Part shown: positions 58,097 through 64,000 of the stretch, piece after piece
Layout: each line of letters opens with the position of its first letter
How positions within the stretch are numbered: position 1 is the first letter of the stretch
From: Sediminicoccus sp. KRV36
GTDB lineage: Bacteria > Pseudomonadota > Alphaproteobacteria > Acetobacterales > Acetobacteraceae
Length of the DNA: 64,000 bases
Assembly (NCBI RefSeq): GCF_023243115.1
Contig: NZ_CP085081.1
Location: 186,001-250,000 of the forward strand
Reading direction: 5' to 3'
Program-made: the position numbers and the translations under genes
The notes under the pieces: generated by a model
Told to the model about the DNA's origin: nothing
Databases searched by the model: none
What the model saw: the letters and a program-made list of their open reading frames with translations, nothing else

Positions 58097-58837
58097 TTGA
58101 CCTTCCTTGCCCTTGACGGGGTTTCCGCCGGCTATCCCGGCAAGCCCGATGTGCTGACGGATGTCACGCTCAGCATCGCGCGCGGTGAGGTGGTGGGGCT
58201 GATCGGCCCTTCGGGCTCGGGCAAATCCTCCCTGTTGCGCGCCCTGGTCGGGCTGCTGCGCCCGCATGCCGGGCGGGTCACCATCGGGGGGGAGTTGGTG
58301 GATTATGCCAACAAGGCCTCGCTTCGTGCGGCACGGGACCGGCTGGCCATCGTGTTCCAGCAATACAACCTGTTCCAGAACATGACGGCGCTGCGCAATG
58401 TCGAAATCGCGCCCAGGCTGGTGAAGCGGCGCGCAGGCACGGAGGTCCAGGCCGAGGCGCGTGCCCTGCTCGCCAAGGTCGGCCTCGGCGCGAAGCTCGA
58501 CGCCTATCCGGATGAATTGTCGGGCGGGCAGCAGCAGCGCGTGGCGATTGCCCGCGCCCTCGCGCTGCGCCCCGATATCCTGCTGCTGGACGAGGTGACC
58601 AGCGCGCTCGACCCCGAATTGGTGACCGAGGTGCTGGACACCATCCGCACCCTGCGCGACGAGGGGATGACCATGCTCATCGTCAGCCACGAGATGGCCT
58701 TCATCCGTGAGGTCGCGAGCCTGGTGGTGTTCATGGATCAGGGCCGCATTGTCGAGGTGGGGCCGCCCGCGCGGATTTTCGACGCGCCGCAAACCCAACG
58801 CCTGCGCGAATTCACCGCCAAGATCCTGCGCCACTGA
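58097..58837 (+). CDS. Amino acid ABC transporter ATP-binding protein
   Basis: A 246-residue ABC ATPase of the polar amino acid type (GlnQ/HisP). The start is a TTG at 58097 preceded by GGGAG nine bases away, giving LTFLALDGVSAGYPGKPDVL (initiator Met); the open frame further up is antisense of the [2Fe-2S] gene. Motifs: Walker A LIGPSGSGKSSLLRALVG, Q-loop IVFQQYNLFQNMTALRNV, signature ELSGGQQQRVAIARAL, Walker B ILLLDEVTSALDPELV and the H-loop IVSHEMAFIREV. It should energise the permeases at 52875-54258. One base overlap (TGATG) with the following DUF6282 gene. Confidence 0.95.
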   Translation: MTFLALDGVSAGYPGKPDVLTDVTLSIARGEVVGLIGPSGSGKSSLLRALVGLLRPHAGRVTIGGELVDYANKASLRAARDRLAIVFQQYNLFQNMTALRNVEIAPRLVKRRAGTEVQAEARALLAKVGLGAKLDAYPDELSGGQQQRVAIARALALRPDILLLDEVTSALDPELVTEVLDTIRTLRDEGMTMLIVSHEMAFIREVASLVVFMDQGRIVEVGPPARIFDAPQTQRLREFTAKILRH

Positions 58838-59748
58838 TGGGCTGGAGCATGCCCGGGACGGATTGGCTGCGCGGTGCCATTGACGGGCATGTGCATTGCG
58901 CGCCGCATCTCAATGCGCGCTCGGTCCATGTGTTCGAGGCGGTGCGCCAGGCGGCGGCGGCGGGCATGCGCGGCCTGGGCATCATGTGCAACTTCCAGAA
59001 CAGCTCGGGCTTCGCGGCCTTGGCCAATGCGGAATTGGGCCATCTCGGCTGTGAGGCTTTCGGCGGGTTGATCATGCAGCCCGCGGCCGGCGGCGTGACG
59101 CTGGAGGCCGCGCGGACCGCCCTGGGCTACGGTTATGGCGCGGGGCAGGGGGCGCGCTTCATCAGCCTGCCCACGCATCACACCCGCTTCGTCGCCGAGC
59201 AGGAAGGCCGCAGCCCCGCTTTCCTGGAGACGACCTTCCACATCCCCCGTCATGGCCGCGTGCCCGAGCCGGTGCCCGCCATCATGGAGCTTTGCGCCGC
59301 GCATGAGGCGGCCTTCGATTGCGGCCATGTCGCCGGATATGAGGCCGTGGCGCTCGCCGAGGAAGCGGCCCGCCGTGGCGTCACGCGGCTGCGCGCGCAT
59401 GGCGCGGGCTATGCGCCGGATGAGGTTGCGGCGTTGGCGGCGCTTGGCGCGCATGTCGAGTTCTCGTTTTTCCTGCTGACGCACGCGACCCAGGTCGGCC
59501 TGACCCATGCCGATGCCGAGAAGCACCGGATCGCCGGCGCCTGCACCGTGCAGGAGATGGCGACGCGCATTCGCGCCGCTAGTGCGCGGGCGGTGCTCTC
59601 TTCCGATGCGGGCCTCGCCATCCTGCCGCCGCCGGTCGAGGCCTTGCGGGAGTTCCTGTTGCTGCTGGCCAGCGAGGGCTTCACCGAGACCGAACTGCGG
59701 CGGATGACGCGGGACAATCCGGCACGGCTTTTCAACATCGCACTATAG
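58837..59748 (+). CDS. DUF6282 family amidohydrolase-like protein
   Basis: A 303-residue TIM-barrel protein related to metal-dependent hydrolases. The N-terminal metal motif is GAIDGHVHCAPHLNARSVHV (HxH). Further His residues lie in FISLPTHHTRFVAEQEG and DCGHVAGYEAVALAEEAA; the C-terminal Asp is in AVLSSDAGLAILPPPVEALR. The end TETELRRMTRDNPARLFNI is characteristic of amidohydrolases. The start overlaps the ATPase stop by one base, so it is translated from the same mRNA and likely acts on the imported compound or a derivative. The exact reaction is unknown. Confidence 0.85.
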   Translation: MGWSMPGTDWLRGAIDGHVHCAPHLNARSVHVFEAVRQAAAAGMRGLGIMCNFQNSSGFAALANAELGHLGCEAFGGLIMQPAAGGVTLEAARTALGYGYGAGQGARFISLPTHHTRFVAEQEGRSPAFLETTFHIPRHGRVPEPVPAIMELCAAHEAAFDCGHVAGYEAVALAEEAARRGVTRLRAHGAGYAPDEVAALAALGAHVEFSFFLLTHATQVGLTHADAEKHRIAGACTVQEMATRIRAASARAVLSSDAGLAILPPPVEALREFLLLLASEGFTETELRRMTRDNPARLFNIAL

Positions 59749-59843
59749 CGGCGGTGGCGCCCTGCTCAGAGCCTTGCAGCCCGTGCCCATTGCGCAGCGG
59801 CAGAGCAAAGCCCTCTCGTTACCTGGGCTTTTCCAGCAGCCCG

Positions 59844-60080
59844 CTAACCTCTTCGCAGGGCAGCCTCGATCCGTGCCAGCGTCTCCTGCTGGCGGCGCAG
59901 CGTGATGCCCAGGCCGCCAATCGCGATCAGCGCGAGGGAGGAAACACCCCCGGCACCGGCATACAGCATCCGCGCGCGGGACCAGCCCTCACCACCCCAG
60001 GGCGTGGCGCCCCAGGCCAGATGCAGGCAGGAGAGCAGGGCCAGGCCGCCCAGCACCTGCAAGCTCCGGTGCAGGATCAT
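59844..60080 (-). CDS. Small two-helix membrane protein, 78 aa
   Basis: A short protein of two hydrophobic helices ([18 protein letters not shown] and [20 protein letters not shown], then GLGITL) and a charged C-terminal helix ([17 protein letters not shown]). I do not recognise a family. Its start overlaps the folD stop by four bases (ATGA), strong support for real translation and co-transcription with folD and the yggT gene. Function unknown. Confidence 0.65.
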   Translation of the reverse strand: MILHRSLQVLGGLALLSCLHLAWGATPWGGEGWSRARMLYAGAGGVSSLALIAIGGLGITLRRQQETLARIEAALRRG

Positions 60081-60949
60081 GGCAGCTTCGCGGGCGCGCC
60101 CATGGTGGCAACCCCACGCCGCGCCAGTGCTGCTTCCAGCGTGTTTTCCAGCAGGCAGGCGATGGTCATGGGGCCCACGCCACCCGGCACCGGCGTAATG
60201 GCGGCGGCGCGCGGCAGCGCCTCGGCATAGGCGACGTCGCCCACCAGCTTGCCGTCCGGCAGTCGGTTGATGCCGACATCAATCACGATCGCGCCCTCCC
60301 GCACCCAATCGCCGCGGATCATCTCCGGGCGGCCCACGGCGGCGATGAGGATATCCGCGCGGCGGCATTCCCCGGGCAGGTCCTGCGTGCGGGAATGGGC
60401 GATGGTGACGGTGCAATCCGCCGCCAGCAGCAATTGCGCCATGGGCCTGCCGACGATCTGGCTGCGCCCCACCACCACGGCGCGGGCGCCACGCAGCTGA
60501 GCCTTCGCCTCGGCCAGCAGATGCATGGCGCCACGCGGCGTGCAGGGAACGAGCCCAGGCAGGCCGGAGGCCAGGCGGCCGGCATTGATGGGGTGGAAGC
60601 CGTCCACATCCTTGGCCGGGTCCACCGCCGCGATGGCGGCATCGGCGCGGATATGCGCGGGCAGGGGCAGCTGGACCAGAATGCCATCCACCGCCGGGTC
60701 CGCGTTCAGCGCCGCGATCTCGGCCAGCAGTGCAGCCTCGGTCGTGCTTTCGGGCAGGTGCCGCGTGCGCGAAGCGAAGCCCGCCTGGAGCGCCGCCTTG
60801 TCCTTGTTGCGCACATAGACGCCGCTGGCCGGATCCTCCCCCACGCGCAGGACAACCAGGCCAGGCTTGAAATCCAGCGTCGCGATGCGGCTGGCGAGGT
60901 GACCGCGCAGCCGTTCAGCCAGCGCCTTGCCGTCGAGAATCATGGCCAT
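60077..60949 (-). CDS. folD: Bifunctional methylenetetrahydrofolate dehydrogenase/cyclohydrolase
   Basis: Cytosolic enzyme interconverting 5,10-methylene-THF, 5,10-methenyl-THF and 10-formyl-THF. 290 residues. Active-site block [18 protein letters not shown] (Tyr and Lys), [20 protein letters not shown], the cofactor motif [20 protein letters not shown] and the C-terminal signature [20 protein letters not shown]. Start at 60949 ([20 protein letters not shown]). It follows the yggT gene by three bases and overlaps the small membrane protein gene, making a three-gene unit. Confidence 0.97.
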   Translation of the reverse strand: MAMILDGKALAERLRGHLASRIATLDFKPGLVVLRVGEDPASGVYVRNKDKAALQAGFASRTRHLPESTTEAALLAEIAALNADPAVDGILVQLPLPAHIRADAAIAAVDPAKDVDGFHPINAGRLASGLPGLVPCTPRGAMHLLAEAKAQLRGARAVVVGRSQIVGRPMAQLLLAADCTVTIAHSRTQDLPGECRRADILIAAVGRPEMIRGDWVREGAIVIDVGINRLPDGKLVGDVAYAEALPRAAAITPVPGGVGPMTIACLLENTLEAALARRGVATMGAPAKLP

Positions 60950-60952
60950 GGC

Positions 60953-61264
60953 TCAGAAATACAGCCCGAAGCTGATCATGTAGCGCTTGATCGCGCTGAC
61001 CAGCAGCATGCAGGCCTGCACCAGCAGCAGGACAACCAGCGGCGAGAGATCAATCCCGCCCAGATTGGGCAGCCGGTTGCGGACGGGCCGCATGGCGGGT
61101 TCGGTCACGCGGTAGAAGAAATCCGAAATATTCCAGACCATGCGGTTGCGCGTGTCCAGCACGTTGAAACCGATCAGCAACGACAGAATGGAGGCGATCA
61201 GGATGGCCCAGAAGAACAGGGTGAGCCCCGCCTGGATCAGGAAGAAAAACGCGTCGAGGATCAT
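60953..61264 (-). CDS. YggT family membrane protein
   Basis: A 103-residue inner membrane protein with two hydrophobic regions ([20 protein letters not shown] and [20 protein letters not shown]), and the family core [19 protein letters not shown] followed by [16 protein letters not shown]. YggT proteins are linked to osmotic tolerance and envelope or division functions, without a settled mechanism. First gene of the yggT-folD-small membrane protein unit. The 191-bp region between it and the tRNA gene has no supported feature. Confidence 0.92.
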   Translation of the reverse strand: MILDAFFFLIQAGLTLFFWAILIASILSLLIGFNVLDTRNRMVWNISDFFYRVTEPAMRPVRNRLPNLGGIDLSPLVVLLLVQACMLLVSAIKRYMISFGLYF

Positions 61265-61455
61265 GGGCGTCGGCGCTCCGAAGGTGGCGGCATGGGGCTT
61301 CCCTTGTCGCGGAAGGGCGCGATGCCGGCAAGGGGGATGGCGGATGCTTCACGCGGTGCCGCTTGACACCCCCGGCCCCATCCCGCATGACGCGCCCCGC
61401 TATCGGGGCGTGACGCCTCGGTGCCCTGGCGCGAGAGTGCCGGGATGCGTGGTGC

Positions 61456-61531
<76 letters not shown>

Positions 61532-61550
61532 TCCCGCCGCCTGTTGCCCC

Positions 61551-62309
61551 TTACAGCAATCCCTCGCGCCGGAAGGAGAGGGGCCGGTCGCGCCCGATGA
61601 TCAGGTGGTCATGCAGGGTGATGCCCAGCGCGGCTGCCGCCTGCTTCACCTCCGCCGTCATTTCGATATCGGCGCGGCTGGGGGTCGGGTCGCCCGAGGG
61701 GTGGTTGTGCACCAGGATGAGCGCGGTCGCATGCAGCTCCAGGGCGCGCTTCACCACCTCCCGCGGATAGACCGGCGTGTGGTTCACCGTACCGCGCGCC
61801 TGGGCCTCATCGGCGATCAGGCGATTTTTGGCATCCAGGAACAGCACGCGGAACTGCTCCACCCGCTCCCGCGCCAGGCGGGCGGTGAGGTAGTCCATCA
61901 GGCGGTCCCAATTGTTCAGCACCTGCTGGTTTTTCAACGGCGCCTCACTGAGGCGCAGCGCCGCCGCCTGGACGGTGCGGAGCGCCGCAATTCCGGCATC
62001 GCCCAGCCCCTCAATCTGCCGGAGCTCCTGCGTGGGGGCGCTCAGCGCATCGGCGAAGCTGCCGAAGCGGTCCAGCAGCGCGCGGGCGATGGGCTTGGTA
62101 TCCCGCCGCGGCAAGGCGATAAACAATATCATTTCAATGAGTTCATGGTCGAGCAGTGCGGCCGGTCCCGCCTCGATCAGCTTCTGGCGCATGCGGGCGC
62201 GGTGGCCCTCCGCGCCCGAAGCCGTGGTGGCGGCCACCGGCGCTGGATCAAACAAGCCACCTGCCTCGGCCAGCCCGCGCTTGCGGCTCAAGGCCACCCC
62301 GCCTGGCAC
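61551..62309 (-). CDS. radC: RadC/JAMM domain protein
   Basis: A 252-residue RadC (DUF2466) protein. A helix-hairpin-helix region lies at about residues 60-115 ([36 protein letters not shown]), followed by the MPN/JAMM metalloprotease-like domain with [20 protein letters not shown] (HxH...D) and HDHLIIG near the end. Despite the name, a role in recombinational repair has been doubted; the biochemical function is unsettled. The first 35 residues are unstructured and the real start may be the Met at MRQKLIEAG. It lies 19 bp beyond the tRNA gene, facing it, and 21 bp downstream of map on the same strand. Confidence 0.94.
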   Translation of the reverse strand: MPGGVALSRKRGLAEAGGLFDPAPVAATTASGAEGHRARMRQKLIEAGPAALLDHELIEMILFIALPRRDTKPIARALLDRFGSFADALSAPTQELRQIEGLGDAGIAALRTVQAAALRLSEAPLKNQQVLNNWDRLMDYLTARLARERVEQFRVLFLDAKNRLIADEAQARGTVNHTPVYPREVVKRALELHATALILVHNHPSGDPTPSRADIEMTAEVKQAAAALGITLHDHLIIGRDRPLSFRREGLL

Positions 62310-62330
62310 ATGAAGGCCGCTGGGCGCCGC

Positions 62331-63143
62331 TCAGCCGGCAATGGCATAGGGCGGTTTGTGCAGGCTTGCCGGGCTGAGGGTGAAAATCTCGCAGCCCGTC
62401 TCGGTGATGCCGATCATATGTTCGAATTGCGCCGAGAGGCTGCGGTCACGCGTCACGGCGGTCCAGCCATCGTCGAGGATCTTCACCTCGGGCCGGCCCG
62501 CATTCACCATGGGCTCGATGGTGAAGAACATGCCCGGCGCCAGCTTCGGGCCTTCGCCCGGACGGCCAAAATGCAGCACATTGGGCGGCTCGTGGAATTT
62601 CCGGCCAATGCCATGGCCGCAGAAATCCCGGACGATGGAAAAGCGATGCTTCTCGGCGTAGCTCTGGATGGCATGGCCGATATCGCCGAAGCTGTTGCCA
62701 GGTTTGGCGGCCGCGATCCCGCGCATCATCGCCTCATAGGTCACATCCATCAGCAGCCGCGCCTTGGTGCTGATCTCACCGACCGCATACATGCGGCTGG
62801 TATCGCCGTGCCAGCCATCGAGCAGGGCCGTCACGTCGATGTTCAGGATATCGCCCTCGGCGATGGTCCGCTCCCCCGGAATGCCATGGCACACCACGTG
62901 GTTGATCGAGATGCAGGAGGATTTGGTATAGCCCCGGTAGCCGAGCGTGGCAGGCACGGCGCCGCCGGACAGCATGAAATCGTGGCAGAGCTTGTCCAGC
63001 GCGCCGGTGGTGACACCAGGGCGGACATGGGTGGTGATCATGTCCAGGCAGGCAGCGGCCAGGGCGCCCGCGCGGCGTGCCCCGGCGAAATCCTCTGGCG
63101 TGTGACGCGTGATGCGGCGGGATTCGCCGCCTGAATTTTCCAT
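62331..63143 (-). CDS. map: Methionine aminopeptidase, type I
   Basis: Cytosolic metalloenzyme removing the initiator Met. About 270 residues. Start at the Met at 63143 (MENSGGESRRITRHTPEDFA); a TTG at 63167 would add eight residues. Metal ligands are visible: NIDVTALLDGWHGDTSRMYA (two Asp), FCGHGIGRKFHEPPNVLHFG (His), FFTIEPMVNAGRP (Glu) and LSAQFEHMIGI (Glu). The substrate His region is SINHVVCHGIPGERTIAEGD. Followed by radC on the same strand. Confidence 0.96.
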   Translation of the reverse strand: MENSGGESRRITRHTPEDFAGARRAGALAAACLDMITTHVRPGVTTGALDKLCHDFMLSGGAVPATLGYRGYTKSSCISINHVVCHGIPGERTIAEGDILNIDVTALLDGWHGDTSRMYAVGEISTKARLLMDVTYEAMMRGIAAAKPGNSFGDIGHAIQSYAEKHRFSIVRDFCGHGIGRKFHEPPNVLHFGRPGEGPKLAPGMFFTIEPMVNAGRPEVKILDDGWTAVTRDRSLSAQFEHMIGITETGCEIFTLSPASLHKPPYAIAG

Positions 63144-63206
63144 CTTTCGGGGCCGACCGGTGCTCAATCTGTGATGGAACTAAGATGCGCGCGGGGCGCG
63201 GAAGGT

Positions 63207-64000
63207 TCAACCCGCATTCTCGCCGGCCTTGTATTCCCGGGTTCCCAGCGCCTCCGCCAGCCTGGCATTGGCGCTGCCGGGGCGCGCGGGCTTTTGCTGG
63301 CTGTCATGCGGCGCCCAGCCCGTCATGATCAGGAGCCGCAGCTCCATGCGCAGATCGAGTGCGGCAAAGGCCAAGGGAAACAGCGCTCTGGGCGGGGTGC
63401 GGCGGTCCGCCGCGCGGATCACGTTGCCCTCGCCCGCCGCGCGCAGATCGGCCACCAGGCCCATCGGCGTGCGATATTCCAGCGGCAGCCGGTCCTGATC
63501 CGCCACGGGCAGCGCAAAGCCCGCGCGCTGCAACAACCCCGCCAGGTCCCGCAATTCCGGAAATGGGGCGATGCGAGGTGAGACGCCGCCGCGGGTTTCC
63601 GCCTCGGCCGCCGCCAGCGCCTCGCGCAGGCCTTGCAGCGTGCCGAAGCCGGGCAGGGAGGCCAGGAACAGCCCATCCGGACTGAGCGCCCGGCGCAGCT
63701 GGATCAAGGCGCCCGGCAGGTCATTCACCGCATGCAGACTGAGATTGGCGAGGATCAGGTCAAAGCTGCCCGCCGCGAATGGCAGCCATTCCTCATCACC
63801 GGCGATGGCCAGCCCCCCCGCCTGACGCGCCATGGCTGGCGCCAGGTCCATGGAAACCACGAAGGGAATTCCCCGCGCGGAGAGTGCCGGTGCCACCGCG
63901 CCCCGCCCCCCCACATCCAGGGCGCGGGAAAAGCGCCGCGTGGTGTCATCCAGCCGGTCCAGCAGGAGGGCGGCCGCGGCCTCCAGGATGGGCGCGACCT
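63207..64000 (-). CDS. SAM-dependent methyltransferase, NDUFAF5/BioC-like (partial at window end)
   Basis: The C-terminal 264 or so residues of a class I methyltransferase; the frame is open to the window edge and its start lies outside. The SAM motif region is RRFSRALDVGGRGAVAPAL, then AGDEEWLPFAAGSFDLILAN and LSLHAVNDLPGALIQLRRAL, followed by PDGLFLASLPGFGTLQGLRE. The end KPARPGSANARLAEALG matches alphaproteobacterial homologues of the complex I assembly factor NDUFAF5, which hydroxylates or modifies an arginine of a NADH dehydrogenase subunit; BioC-type annotation is also common. Lies 64 bp upstream of map on the same strand. Confidence 0.88.
   Translation of the reverse strand, partial: VAPILEAAAALLLDRLDDTTRRFSRALDVGGRGAVAPALSARGIPFVVSMDLAPAMARQAGGLAIAGDEEWLPFAAGSFDLILANLSLHAVNDLPGALIQLRRALSPDGLFLASLPGFGTLQGLREALAAAEAETRGGVSPRIAPFPELRDLAGLLQRAGFALPVADQDRLPLEYRTPMGLVADLRAAGEGNVIRAADRRTPPRALFPLAFAALDLRMELRLLIMTGWAPHDSQQKPARPGSANARLAEALGTREYKAGENAG

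Noticed and set aside
57740..58834. 364-codon minus-strand frame covering the ABC ATPase
   Set aside because: Only its last 90 codons, the [2Fe-2S] subunit from the GTG at 58012, carry domain signatures; the rest is antisense of the ATPase.

Overview
The window is GC-rich, densely coded DNA from an alphaproteobacterium, most likely a member of the Acetobacteraceae (Roseomonas/Roseococcus-like). I infer this from the gene order dapF-mtaB-ftsY, alphaproteobacterial forms of PheST, FtsY, RadC, Map and Tim44/TimA, and several orphan Bug (tripartite tricarboxylate receptor) and TAXI binding proteins, which are typical of that family. No 16S or other decisive marker is present, so the genus is an inference. 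No phage, integrase, transposase or CRISPR array was seen.

Layout. 1-6.9 kb: a sodium:solute symporter with its DUF4212 small subunit, an MHS-type MFS transporter with a large loop insertion, GDP-mannose 4,6-dehydratase and NnrU. 6.9-9.9 kb: a MbcA/Xre-RES toxin-antitoxin pair whose toxin carries an in-frame amber codon, a NaChBac-type voltage-gated channel with an acidic TLDDWAN filter, and a divergent TetR/DUF2306 pair with a clear palindromic operator. 10-27 kb: GNAT, DUF3422, two tandem transglutaminase-like proteins, an M81 peptidase opposite a TAXI receptor, two paralogous small secreted proteins, an M20 peptidase opposite a racemase-fold protein, EamA, flavoprotein monooxygenase, desaturase, an OmpR/EnvZ-type two-component pair, SDR and PaiB.

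27-37.7 kb is housekeeping: argG, pheT-pheS, rplT-rpmI (without infC), a glycine-zipper lipoprotein, then dapF-mtaB-ftsY and a MaoC hydratase. 37.7-50 kb is metabolic and uptake DNA: Bug receptors, two PuuE-like deacetylases, an alpha-hydroxy-acid oxidase, LutA, a PF10014 dioxygenase, a GAF protein overlapping a Bug receptor, and a peptide-type binding protein. 50-59.7 kb is one functional block: gamma-glutamyltransferase, a polar amino acid ABC importer (binding protein, two permeases, and an ATPase located further on) and, between the permeases and the ATPase on the other strand, a four-gene operon joined throughout by ATGA overlaps: [2Fe-2S] subunit, FAD/NAD oxidoreductase, DAO-family subunit, DapA-family lyase. 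This resembles hydroxyproline or opine catabolism. 59.8-64 kb: folD, yggT, tRNA-Ala(CGC), radC, map and a partial methyltransferase.

The most unusual signal is a set of palindromic repeat families between genes. One family occurs as 57-bp tandem units at two loci. At one of these it supplies the dapF stop codon and is read in frame as the N-terminus of MtaB; a different double-hairpin family is read as the N-terminus of the DAO-type oxidoreductase. A third, mosaic family follows four genes.
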